Source: Rhodopirellula sp. P2
GTDB lineage: Bacteria > Planctomycetota > Planctomycetia > Pirellulales > Pirellulaceae
Direction of reading: 5' to 3'
DNA: 64,000 nucleotides
Assembly: GCF_028768465.1 (NCBI RefSeq)
Contig: NZ_CP118225.1
Location: forward strand, 5,313,001-5,377,000
Below the pieces are notes generated by a model, which searched no databases, was not told the origin of the DNA, and was given only the letters and a program-made list of their open reading frames with translations. Numbering within the stretch: position 1 is the stretch's first letter; each line of letters opens with the position of its first letter. The translations under genes were made by a program, and so were the position numbers. Positions 43,100 through 51,363 of the stretch are shown here, in pieces.

Positions 43100-43610
43100 T
43101 TGTTCCCAGGCTCCGCCTGGGAACACACTGCACCGGAGGCTCCCGCCTCATGCTCCGCGAACCAGCAGGCAGAGCCTGCAAGGCAGTGCCCTCGATCTTG
43201 TTCCCAGGCTCTGCTTGGGCACACAATGCACCGGAGGCTCCTGCCTCATGCTCCGCGAACCAGCAGGCAGAGCCTGCAAGACAGTGCGTTCATTCTTGTT
43301 CCCAGGCTCCGCCTGGGCACACACTGCACCGGAGGCTCCTGCCTCATGCTCCAGCAACAGCAGGCAGAGCCTGCAAGGCAGTGCCCTCAATCTTGTTCCC
43401 AGGCTCCGCCTGGGCACACACTGCCTCGGAGGCTCCCGCCTCATGCCCCAGCAACAGCAGGCAGAGCCTGCAAGAAAGTGCCCTCAATCTTGTTCCCAGG
43501 CTCTGCCTGGGCACACAATGCACCGGAGGCTCCCGCCTCATGACCCAGCAACCGGCAGGCAGAGCCTGCAAGACAGTGCGTTCCCAGGCGGGAGCCTGGG
43601 AACGAGCGGA
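43100..43610. repeat. 97/98-bp tandem repeat array, five copies plus tail
   Basis: Copies start at 43100, 43198, 43296, 43393 and 43490, with a reduced tail to about 43610. Each has a long hairpin (GTTCCCAGGC-TCC-GCCTGGGAAC in copy 1), a GGAGGCTCC core and GCAGGC-AGA-GCCTGC. Point changes separate copies. It lies between convergent fdhA and the BON-like gene. Not CRISPR: units abut without unique spacers. Confidence 0.95.
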
Positions 43611-43658
43611 GGGTTGCTCACGTGCGGTGAGGTGACGGCTGGTCCCGGACCAGCAAGC

Positions 43659-44327
43659 TCAGTGGCGAATGAGGGTTCGGCGGGGCGAAAACTGGCATTC
43701 AATCTCGTCAATGTGCGGTTCGAAGGACGCCAAGATCCGAAGTTTTTCAGCAATCGCCTCGGACTCAACGGCGCCACTCAAGATCGTCCGGTTGCCTTGA
43801 TACGAAACCTGGATCGGGGTGCCGGCGATCAGACTCAATCTGGCTGCAAGCTTTTGGTCGCGTTTGGAAATGACCGCTGAAACGTAAGCCTCATCGGCCA
43901 TCTCGGATACGGAGATCGACAACTGCGGGTGATACATGGCTCCGGCGACGAGAGGCGGAACGGGCCGGTTGATCTGGGCCGAGCGATCCGGTGGTTCGCG
44001 AAGCGATTCGACCGATGTGCGGACGCGGCCGACACCGATGGCCTGGTCACTGCCAATGAATCCCTGTTGAGTACCACGACTGGGCCCCACAAATTCGTCC
44101 CGCGAACGATTGCCACGCAAAAAGCGTTCGCTGCCTTCCACAGCCCCCGCGGATTCCATGGCTGGCGGCGCCCCCTGACTGACAGAAGGCCGTCTCGTGA
44201 GTGGTTGCCCGAGTGTCCTGGCACCAAACAATTGGGCTTGGGCCGTTTCGGTGATCGAGAGGCAGGTCAACACTGCGATCGCAAAAATGGCGACAGGACG
44301 TGACATCGAGGGGGCGGTGGTGATCAT
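43659..44327 (-). CDS. Exported BON-like protein at the end of the type II secretion operon
   Basis: From the ATG at 44327, which overlaps the stop of the upstream gene (ATGA), the product is 222 residues with a signal peptide (V-A-I-F-A-I-A-V-L-T-C-L-S-I-T-E-T-A-Q-A-Q). The middle is low-complexity (Arg/Gly/Ser). The C-terminal 85 residues, with R-L-S-L-I-A-G-T-P-I-Q-V-S-Y-Q-G-N and T-I-L-S-G-A-V-E, resemble a BON (lipid/OsmY-like) fold of alternating strands and helix. As the last gene of the operon and an exported protein it may be a periplasmic accessory of the secretion system; this is inferred from the overlap and location. Confidence 0.65.
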   Translation of the reverse strand: MITTAPSMSRPVAIFAIAVLTCLSITETAQAQLFGARTLGQPLTRRPSVSQGAPPAMESAGAVEGSERFLRGNRSRDEFVGPSRGTQQGFIGSDQAIGVGRVRTSVESLREPPDRSAQINRPVPPLVAGAMYHPQLSISVSEMADEAYVSAVISKRDQKLAARLSLIAGTPIQVSYQGNRTILSGAVESEAIAEKLRILASFEPHIDEIECQFSPRRTLIRH

Positions 44328-45283
44328 GGCTCTTCCACTTCCTGAAGCGTTTCGACGGGTGCGGGTGTTGGTGCCGGATGCCCTAAGACGTCGCCCAGCG
44401 ATTGTCCGAGCGACAGCCAGCAATCAAATTCATTGACGCTCAACGCAACGCGGTCTTCTTCAAATGACTTGACCTGCACGGTGTGCAGCGGCAACTCCAG
44501 CGATTCGCCTTGTCCAACAATTTGTGTTCTGGGTGGTGAGCCCACGGCAAACCATCCTTCTGATTGACCGGCGCGGTTTTGCGTGATTGCGTTGAGACGG
44601 ACTTGCCCCAGTGACTTGGAAAATCCTTTTGCAAACAAGTTGCGGCTAACAAACTCATTGTAGTTGTCGCGTGGCGGGTAGGTTTGCTCGCTACGCACCA
44701 AGGTTGAAAGATTCCCCTCTCGCTCGGTCGAATCAAGCGACAAGGTCTCGATCGCCAGGTTCAGTTCCAATTGGTTGCCATTGACCAGGGGCGTCACCGA
44801 GAAGCTACGAATTTTGTGAAGCTGAGCCGAACGGTGAAAGCCGTGCAAGAAATCCGTGAGGTGATCCAGTGTGGTCCGAGCACGAAGTGAAAAGCCAATC
44901 CGATGGCCGATGAGGTTGGACTTTCGCTTGGCGGTGCGCGAGCGGACTTCGATCGGACGCGGTGTGTCGGCATCGACGGAGGCCGATTCCATCTGATGTT
45001 GTTCGACGAGCTTCAAGAGCCAATCCTGGTAACTCGATCGCGCCAGCGCGGGATCATACGGGAGCGATCGCTCAGCAAACCCATCCAATTGATTGGCCAA
45101 TCGCCGGCCGGTGATTTGGGACCTGTTAGCGTCTCGCAGTTTTGACTCGACAGAGTTCAATTGACCTTCGTAGCGTTGACTTGGTTGCTCAATCAGCGAC
45201 TGATAACTGGTGTCGATCGCAAACATCAAAATCACTGCGATTCCTCCGGCCGCCAGGAACATGGTTCGACGGTTGGCGTTCAT
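44324..45283 (-). CDS. gspM: GspM/PilO-like protein with GspC-like C-terminal domain
   Basis: The 319-residue protein has an N-terminal transmembrane helix (F-L-A-A-G-G-I-A-V-I-L-M-F-A-I). A coiled-coil follows (E-S-K-L-R-D-A-N-R), and a ferredoxin-like region with S-L-R-A-R-T-T-L-D-H-L-T-D-F (about 130-200) typical of PilO/GspM. Residues 230-310, from N-E-F-V-S-R-N-L-F, then W-F-A-V-G and V-A-L-S-V-N-E, resemble the homology region of GspC/PilP, which contacts the secretin. A fusion of the two inner-membrane roles would explain why no separate gspC is visible in the operon. The ATG overlaps the gspL stop. Confidence 0.7.
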   Translation of the reverse strand: MNANRRTMFLAAGGIAVILMFAIDTSYQSLIEQPSQRYEGQLNSVESKLRDANRSQITGRRLANQLDGFAERSLPYDPALARSSYQDWLLKLVEQHQMESASVDADTPRPIEVRSRTAKRKSNLIGHRIGFSLRARTTLDHLTDFLHGFHRSAQLHKIRSFSVTPLVNGNQLELNLAIETLSLDSTEREGNLSTLVRSEQTYPPRDNYNEFVSRNLFAKGFSKSLGQVRLNAITQNRAGQSEGWFAVGSPPRTQIVGQGESLELPLHTVQVKSFEEDRVALSVNEFDCWLSLGQSLGDVLGHPAPTPAPVETLQEVEEP

Positions 45284-47076
45284 AAGGAAACCTCAGGCAA
45301 GTCGGTTTTCGGATCGCCCGCAGGCGTGGACTGCTGGGAAGGCTCCGCTTGTTCTGGCACCGTCGTATTTTCTGGCACCGTCGCATTTTCTGGCAATGAG
45401 CTTGCATCGGGGGAAGCGGTTTCCACGGAGGCATCGGCTTCCAGGGGAGGCTCAATTCCAGCGGGTTGAGTGAAGATCTCTTCTTCTCGCTCATCGACAG
45501 GCGTGATGGGAAACGCGATCCTGGCTTCGAACTGCCATGGGTACTCTTCGTTGTTGGTTTGCTCGCTGACTCGTTTGCTAGTGATTGAGAACTTGGCATC
45601 ACGAAGCGCGTTTTCCAGTTCCGCGACGCGATTGGGGTCGTTGACTTGAACGGAGAGATCAATCACCCCCGTGCTGCCATCGACCGCGGCGGACAAACGC
45701 CGCACATTGGCGAGCTGACCTTCGGGGAATCGGCTGGACAAGCGTTGCAACTGGCTGAGCCAATCGACCTGGTCGCCGAGCCACTGCTGAACCAACCGCG
45801 TTTCGTCGGCCTTCTCTTGCATTTTGGCAGCGACTCGTTCCGCTTCGACCAATTCCTGTTGCTTGCCGTCGACTTGAGTTTTCAACGCCTGAACATCGCT
45901 GAGCAGCGTGTAAGACCCGATTCCCAGACTGCCCACCGCCAACGCTGCGATCGCCATCCACCGACGCATCGGATTGGGTGGTACGGGTGGGACCTTGGGA
46001 TGCACCAGGTCGACCGCCAAATGGTGTTCTTGAAACACGAACGCCGCAGCCGCCAACACTGGATCCGGAGCGGGAGCGTCGTCATCGGTGGATTGCTCGC
46101 TGCTCGCGTCGATTGGCATCGCCAAAGTCACCGGGCGTGCCTTGAGTGAGTCGCAAAGCGTGAGCAATGGGTCGGTGTCGGAGTCCGTGCCAAGTGGTCC
46201 GGTGGTGCCCTCGGGCAGCGCGTCACGCGGTCCTCGAACCAAAACCAGCATCTCTGGCATTTCGCCAGGCGAGACAAAGTCCATCAATGAAATGCTGCGT
46301 TGCACTTCCAATTGGATTTGATCAGTCAACGCGCCTGCATCATCGCTGCCAGCCCGGAAGGTTCGCAGCGACGCCAGGCGATTGCCGCGAAGAAAAGACA
46401 ACTCCACCTCGCCCTCGTAGACCACGATCAACACAGTCAAGGACGAACGGAAGACGCGTTGCTGACGAAGTTGATACAGGGGCGCGGTTTGTCGGGACGT
46501 GAACGCGGCGAGTTGCAGTCCCGTTTGAGCGACCGAATCGGTCCAGGCGTTCAGCTGACTTTGTTCGAGCGAGAAAGCGGCGGCAGTTTGTGAGCGTTTG
46601 GGTTCGCCCAGCTGTTTTTGATCCGCTTCACTGGCGTCGGAAGCCGTCTCCGCAGCGGCGACCATCGGCGACGTCGCTCCATCGAGCAGTCGATAGTCAA
46701 CGACCAACTCGTGGTCTCCATCGCCGATCAGTTGTTCCACTTCCGCTCGGATCAAGGCCGCGACTTCGGACGCGTCGGCCGGCGGTATCTCCACCGTCGT
46801 CATCTCCAAATCGGTCCGCGGCAGCAACAACACCAAACGGGAAGCAGTGATCTTGCTGGCCGTGAGCTGTTGTTGAAGAACGGCCAGCGCAGGCTGCTCT
46901 GCCTCGCGGGCCAGGGTCCCCCAGGCAACCGCCGCCAACCCGTCTTTGCGTTCCCTCACCACTAAGAAATACACGTTCACTTGGTCCCACGAAGCGACCA
47001 CGATCGGACCGCGTTTGGAGGGTGCGGCGAACGAGTGAAGGAAGGGGAGGCGGCTAAGGAAGGTGGGAACCGGCAT
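45280..47076 (-). CDS. gspL: GspL/PilM-PilN-like inner-membrane platform protein
   Basis: From ATG 47076 the product is 598 residues; longer in-frame options are coding shadows of gspK. The N-terminal half (about 20-330) has an actin-like cytoplasmic layout (V-V-A-S-W-D-Q-V-N-V-Y-F-L-V, L-V-L-L-L-P-R-T-D-L). One membrane helix lies at about 368-388 (A-L-A-V-G-S-L-G-I-G-S-Y), then a long coiled coil (Q-V-D-G-K-Q-Q-E-L-V-E-A-E-R-V) and a PilN-like periplasmic domain (D-L-S-V-Q-V-N-D-P-N). A Glu/Ser/Thr-rich tail ends the protein. It should bind GspE and GspF in the type II platform. Confidence 0.82.
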   Translation of the reverse strand: MPVPTFLSRLPFLHSFAAPSKRGPIVVASWDQVNVYFLVVRERKDGLAAVAWGTLAREAEQPALAVLQQQLTASKITASRLVLLLPRTDLEMTTVEIPPADASEVAALIRAEVEQLIGDGDHELVVDYRLLDGATSPMVAAAETASDASEADQKQLGEPKRSQTAAAFSLEQSQLNAWTDSVAQTGLQLAAFTSRQTAPLYQLRQQRVFRSSLTVLIVVYEGEVELSFLRGNRLASLRTFRAGSDDAGALTDQIQLEVQRSISLMDFVSPGEMPEMLVLVRGPRDALPEGTTGPLGTDSDTDPLLTLCDSLKARPVTLAMPIDASSEQSTDDDAPAPDPVLAAAAFVFQEHHLAVDLVHPKVPPVPPNPMRRWMAIAALAVGSLGIGSYTLLSDVQALKTQVDGKQQELVEAERVAAKMQEKADETRLVQQWLGDQVDWLSQLQRLSSRFPEGQLANVRRLSAAVDGSTGVIDLSVQVNDPNRVAELENALRDAKFSITSKRVSEQTNNEEYPWQFEARIAFPITPVDEREEEIFTQPAGIEPPLEADASVETASPDASSLPENATVPENTTVPEQAEPSQQSTPAGDPKTDLPEVSL

Positions 47077-48688
47077 GATCCAAGGGTGGGTTTGGCGAAA
47101 GCTCACCACGCAACTCGTCAATGTTGAAACCCTTCCCCCACGCGTCCCATTGGCGAAAACTTCGCAGGGCGACATGGGGGGCTGATCCGTCCAACGTCAC
47201 AGAGCAACGGAACGTCGGCGTGAAAGGGTCTCGAAAGGCAACGATTTGAGCGTGGTAGCAATCGCCTCCAACGGTGATCCAGGGCTGGAGTTTGATAAAG
47301 GTGGGTAAGTCGACGACGTTTTCAATCAATAGCCAAGCAATCGTGTTCCGCGAGGCGTTCGTGCTGGTCGGCGAAACCGAACCAGTTTGAGACGCACGTC
47401 GCTCGATGATTTGATCGACGATTTCAGGGGTGATCGTCGGAATGCCTAGCAAGACGGGGCGGGGAGCCTCCATCACGTCGACTTGGCCAACGATCACGCG
47501 ACTGGGATGGACCGTCACGTCGTCAACCAGACTGCTAATGTAGTTGCTGCGATCACCAAAGTCATCCGAGAATGGGCTCCGGATTGAGAATGGTTTCTCG
47601 TTGGCCTGTGAGACCTCGACTGTTGCGTTGGCCAATTCCAGTGGACTGGCAATTCGCACGGACGCGGGGATCGAAAAATCGGGGGTCCACTCGGCGGCGG
47701 TGACCAAGGAAGTTCCCGCCCGGGACGTTGATTGCCTCCGAATGCCAAACTGCCGCACGGCGATCACAAAGTTGGCCCGATCAGCCGGCCAAATTGTCAG
47801 CAGGTCCTGGTGAAGTTTTCGCAGGTCCGCCCCGTTGAGGAAAACCCTCGGTTGACCGCTGAGGCTTTCGTTCTTTTGCCCACTGTCAAATGTCAGATGG
47901 TCTCGCCAAGCCAGCGGCACCGCACTGGCCGCTCCATCGATGGAGCCCGCCGTTCCCAACGACGTTCGCTCTTCCAACAAGTTTTGTTCCAGCGAATCGA
48001 GTTGGTAGTTCATGTCCCAGTCACCGCCTGTCCAATGATTTGCCCACTCGCGAATCCGCTCGCCAGCATCCGCTCCACCGGTTGATGACACCCCGCCAGC
48101 TTCCTGCTGGTTAGCGAACGCCCCCATCCGATCGCTCAGGCTCATTGCGTTTGCTGGCGCCGTGTCGACGATGTCGTAAGCATTCATCAGTGCTTGCGCC
48201 ATCGCCAGGTCCATCCCCGGCAAATTCATCAGGGTCTTTTTGGCCTGTCCCGGGACAGCCGCTTCCCACTGGTTGAGTGCCAACAAGTTGATTTTGGCGG
48301 ATTCATTGGTGAGTCCAAATCGCCAAGCCTTGCTGAGTTCCATGGGCGTTCCCACCGCACTGGGATCTGCGGGCGACAAAACGGAGAACATCCATTGCGG
48401 CTCGACGTCTTCCGTTTGGCTGGCGTTTGGTTGCAGCGTCACGGCGGCGAACGCCGCCGATGGTTCGCGATGCCAGGTCAAACGGGTGCCGCGAGGTTGT
48501 TCCAAAGTGGATTGCAGGGCTTCAATTGCACTCATGACCGTCAAACGAGCTTGGGCGCGTTCGATTTGCAGCTTGCTGGAACGGTAGGCGTCAGCCATCT
48601 GCTGATTGAATCCATACGCGGCCAGCGCCACCATGGTCACGATCACCATGACGACCAACAGAGCCGTTCCGTTTCGGGGCTTATTCAT
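47054..48688 (-). CDS. gspK: GspK-type minor pseudopilin
   Basis: From ATG 48688 the product is 544 residues; it overlaps gspJ by 8 bp. The N-terminus is a prepilin-like helix (G-T-A-L-L-V-V-M-V-I-V-T-M-V-A-L-A-A). There is no Gly-Phe-Thr-Leu-x-Glu box, as is known for GspK, which lacks the Glu5. The body contains a GspK helix-hairpin region (N-L-P-G-M-D-L-A-M-A-Q-A-L-M-N-A-Y-D-I-V-D-T). At 544 residues it is larger than typical GspK (about 330). It should cap the tip of the pseudopilus. Confidence 0.85.
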   Translation of the reverse strand: MNKPRNGTALLVVMVIVTMVALAAYGFNQQMADAYRSSKLQIERAQARLTVMSAIEALQSTLEQPRGTRLTWHREPSAAFAAVTLQPNASQTEDVEPQWMFSVLSPADPSAVGTPMELSKAWRFGLTNESAKINLLALNQWEAAVPGQAKKTLMNLPGMDLAMAQALMNAYDIVDTAPANAMSLSDRMGAFANQQEAGGVSSTGGADAGERIREWANHWTGGDWDMNYQLDSLEQNLLEERTSLGTAGSIDGAASAVPLAWRDHLTFDSGQKNESLSGQPRVFLNGADLRKLHQDLLTIWPADRANFVIAVRQFGIRRQSTSRAGTSLVTAAEWTPDFSIPASVRIASPLELANATVEVSQANEKPFSIRSPFSDDFGDRSNYISSLVDDVTVHPSRVIVGQVDVMEAPRPVLLGIPTITPEIVDQIIERRASQTGSVSPTSTNASRNTIAWLLIENVVDLPTFIKLQPWITVGGDCYHAQIVAFRDPFTPTFRCSVTLDGSAPHVALRSFRQWDAWGKGFNIDELRGELSPNPPLDHAGSHLP

Positions 48689-49703
48689 GCGGGGCACCTT
48701 CCAGATTGCCTTGGAGTCCGCTGCCGGGGAGGAACACCACGATTCGCACGTCGCGGATGAGAGCGTCTTCGTCGTTGCCGGCCGCACTCGCATCATTCAC
48801 GGCGACCGGTTCGATCGACATCGCCAATTCCGCGAAATCGTCCGCGATGAACTCATCCGCCTCGTCGTCTTCGGGGTCGAGCGTTTCGTAGGAAGTGGAG
48901 GCGGCTGGCAAATCGAAGCTCAATTCAATCGCGCGTGGCAGCCCCCCCTTCAATTGGCTATCCCATTGGCCCAGCCATTGCACGCCATCGCTGTAGCGAA
49001 AACGGGGAGCGACGAGATTGCGGATGCTGATCGCCAGAGTCTCCCCATCGGCGGCGGTTTCACTGGGTCGTTCCTCCTCGGAAACGCGATACAGGTCGGC
49101 CGTGGTCAACTGCTTTTCAGACGGCGACGAGGAGGCTTTGGACCAGCGGTCAATCGGAACCAGTTCTCGCTGAACGTCAAAAAGCTCCTCTGCGGAATCA
49201 GTGGCGCCCGTGCCACTGACCGCAGCAGCGGGGACGATTTTGTAGTGCAAGTGATGGATGGTGAGCGGATCGAATGCAATCGAAGTGCTGGGATGCTCGC
49301 CAGTGTGTGCTTGAGTTGTGGTGGACAGGGGGGCCTCCGCTTGGGTGACCGCTTCCAACCACGGCAACGGATCAAATGACGGAATCAGGTCGACCTCGAA
49401 GCCCTGTTCATTCCCTTGGAACGGTCGCAATTGGGTGGGGTGTGACGAAAAAGACTGTGTGGGAGTCGATGACGGACTCATGGACACCCTGGGCTCCATC
49501 AAGCTGGCCGCGTCCGACTCCAGCCAATCGCGGGCGATGCGAATCACCTGCATTTGATAGGCTTGATTCCATCCACGTTGCTCGGCATCGCGATACGATC
49601 CTAGGATCGACCAAGCGACCATCATCAGCGCCGCCAGCAAGATCAGCGAGAGCATCAGCTCAAGGATCGTGTAGCCCCCGCGGCGAGTTGCGTCTGTATT
49701 CAT
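48681..49703 (-). CDS. gspJ: GspJ-type minor pseudopilin
   Basis: The 340-residue protein has a prepilin leader R-R-G-G-Y-T-I-L-E-L-M-L-S-L-I-L-L-A-A-L, with Gly before the aromatic residue and Glu5. An extended globular part follows with acidic patches (L-D-P-E-D-D-E-A-D-E-F), longer than classical GspJ. Its ATG overlaps the gspI stop (ATGA). With GspI and GspK it should form the pseudopilus tip. Confidence 0.85.
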   Translation of the reverse strand: MNTDATRRGGYTILELMLSLILLAALMMVAWSILGSYRDAEQRGWNQAYQMQVIRIARDWLESDAASLMEPRVSMSPSSTPTQSFSSHPTQLRPFQGNEQGFEVDLIPSFDPLPWLEAVTQAEAPLSTTTQAHTGEHPSTSIAFDPLTIHHLHYKIVPAAAVSGTGATDSAEELFDVQRELVPIDRWSKASSSPSEKQLTTADLYRVSEEERPSETAADGETLAISIRNLVAPRFRYSDGVQWLGQWDSQLKGGLPRAIELSFDLPAASTSYETLDPEDDEADEFIADDFAELAMSIEPVAVNDASAAGNDEDALIRDVRIVVFLPGSGLQGNLEGAPHE

Positions 49704-50206
49704 GGCGTGATTGAATCCGCCTGCATCAAACTTGTCGGTGGCAGTGCGTCTGTTGGCTCCGGTGATGCCGAATCGCTCGTTGATTGGCTGAGCGGCTGCG
49801 TTGCTCTTGTCCAGCGGACCAGACTCACGATGGCGGTGTCAGCCGAGTTCGACGACGCCCCGCCCCGTTCGTTGGCACGATCAATGGAAACGACGATTCG
49901 CTTCAGCCTGGATTCGTTTTGTTCGGTTGCCTCGACATCCGACAGTTCGATTCGATAGCGCCAACGCGGGTCGGACGGGAAACTGCCCTCCATTTCCAAC
50001 TCAGCGTTCGAACCAGTCGCAAGAAATTCGTCCATCGTGGACTGGGCCATCTGCAGCGCCACCGTTCGCTCTTCGGCCCGTCGCGCCAATTGGGTCGCTT
50101 GTCCCACCAACGTGAACAGTGCGACACCGCTGCTGGCAAGCAACGCGGTGGCCAGGACCATTTCCATCAAAGAGAGACCGCTGTGTGGCTTGCGTCGAGG
50201 ATTCAA
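49700..50206 (-). CDS. gspI: GspI-type minor pseudopilin
   Basis: The 168-residue protein starts at TTG 50206, which overlaps the gspH stop (TTGA). The prepilin helix is H-S-G-L-S-L-M-E-M-V-L-A-T-A-L-L-A-S-S-G-V-A, with Gly-Leu cleavage and Glu5. Q-S-T-M-D-E-F-L (about 55-62) is the conserved stretch after the helix. It belongs in the tip complex with GspJ and GspK. Confidence 0.82.
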   Translation of the reverse strand: MNPRRKPHSGLSLMEMVLATALLASSGVALFTLVGQATQLARRAEERTVALQMAQSTMDEFLATGSNAELEMEGSFPSDPRWRYRIELSDVEATEQNESRLKRIVVSIDRANERGGASSNSADTAIVSLVRWTRATQPLSQSTSDSASPEPTDALPPTSLMQADSITP

Positions 50207-50838
50207 TTGGAAAGCTCCCCGTCGCTAGGCGGTAGCGGAGCGGTCACCGACGCATCGTCCGGTGCCGCGGGTGACAACCGCGCGGTTCGCATCATCCCTG
50301 TGACCGCTTCGATTTCGATGGCCACGCGACTGTTGGTGGCTGTGTCACGCAGCACGATGATGGCCGCTCTCGTTTGGCCGCTGGGCAAGAACGGCAGGTA
50401 CCAAGTCGACGTCTCAAGATCGATCACGTCCGACGGCATCGACGTTTCATCAGCGACGACGTAGGCGGTTTGATCCAATTGAACTTCGTCAATCACGATG
50501 TCGACCGGAAGTTCCCAAGCATTCAGCTCGTGTTCCGCTTCCGTGCCACTTGGCGAACGATTGTCGGTCAATTGTTCGGCGACCAGGTCGGACCAGTGTC
50601 CCGATGTGACGAGCGGCTGGTTGGCATTGAATCGCATCAAACGCGGCTCCCCTTGGATTGCCGCGGTTTGTCGGCAATCGGAGATTTCGGCCCGCAAGAG
50701 ATTGGCGGCTTGCTGCACACTGCTGTCCGCCATCGGCCTTCGCAAGCTCGGCCACGCGACAGCACCGATCCCAACCATGATCGTCAAGACGATCATGAGC
50801 TCCAGCAGCGAGAAGCCGGTCTTGCAGGGACATTTCAA
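50203..50838 (-). CDS. gspH: GspH-type minor pseudopilin
   Basis: The likely start is TTG 50838, 13 bp after the gspG stop, giving 211 residues with a very short leader C-P-C-K-T-G-F-S-L-L-E-L-M-I-V-L. An ATG at 50919 would add 27 residues that overlap gspG. The Gly-Phe-Ser-Leu-Leu-Glu box is the prepilin site. The body has R-L-M-R-F-N-A-N-Q and several strands as in GspH. Two Cys directly before the cleavage site are unusual. Confidence 0.75.
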   Translation of the reverse strand: MKCPCKTGFSLLELMIVLTIMVGIGAVAWPSLRRPMADSSVQQAANLLRAEISDCRQTAAIQGEPRLMRFNANQPLVTSGHWSDLVAEQLTDNRSPSGTEAEHELNAWELPVDIVIDEVQLDQTAYVVADETSMPSDVIDLETSTWYLPFLPSGQTRAAIIVLRDTATNSRVAIEIEAVTGMMRTARLSPAAPDDASVTAPLPPSDGELSN

Positions 50839-50851
50839 AACGGGCGAGGCC

Positions 50852-51349
50852 TCACGCGTCGCTCGAGTCGGACAATTCCGACTCCTCTTCGCCTTCAGCA
50901 GGTTGGTTGCCAATGTCATCATCGGTCCCCGCTTGAGCGTCGGGGCCCACTGAGAAGATACGCGGGAAAGCAGGTTGCGAGCTATCGCTGCCACCTTCGA
51001 CGGCATCGAATTCATATTCGAAGTCGTTGCCCCAAGGATCAAGCGGAAGCTTGCTGCCATCGATGTAAGGGCCTGCCCACTTGCGAGCGAGACGCTCATC
51101 ATCGGGTGCTTTCAACAACGCTTCCAAGCCGTCTTCGGTCGCGGGGAACACCTTCATATCAACCACGTACATTTTCAGTGCCGAGGCCAAGTTACCGATT
51201 TGGACCTCCGCCGTTCGGATGTCCGCCTTCTGTTGCGACCCCAGCAATCGGGGTCCCACCATGGCGATCAATCCGACCAAGATGATCAACACGATCATCA
51301 ATTCCAACAGCGTGAAACCGCTGCGTTTGGGAGTGCTTCGACGTCTCAT
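50852..51349 (-). CDS. gspG: GspG-type major pseudopilin
   Basis: The 165-residue protein has leader R-S-G-F-T-L-L-E-L-M-I-V-L-I-I-L-V-G-L-I-A. The GspG body includes Q-I-G-N-L-A-S-A-L-K-M-Y, F-P-A-T-E-D-G-L-E-A-L and the calcium-loop region L-D-P-W-G-N-D-F-E-Y. The C-terminus carries an acidic 25-residue tail (E-G-E-E-E-S-E-L-S-D-S-S-D-A). It is the main subunit of the pseudopilus and should be the most expressed of the set. Confidence 0.93.
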   Translation of the reverse strand: MRRRSTPKRSGFTLLELMIVLIILVGLIAMVGPRLLGSQQKADIRTAEVQIGNLASALKMYVVDMKVFPATEDGLEALLKAPDDERLARKWAGPYIDGSKLPLDPWGNDFEYEFDAVEGGSDSSQPAFPRIFSVGPDAQAGTDDDIGNQPAEGEEESELSDSSDA

Positions 51350-51363
51350 AAGAATTTCCTTTG

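Noticed and set aside
43100-43610. Possible CRISPR array
   Set aside because: Units are contiguous and similar over their full 97-98 bp; there are no unique spacers and no cas genes in the window.
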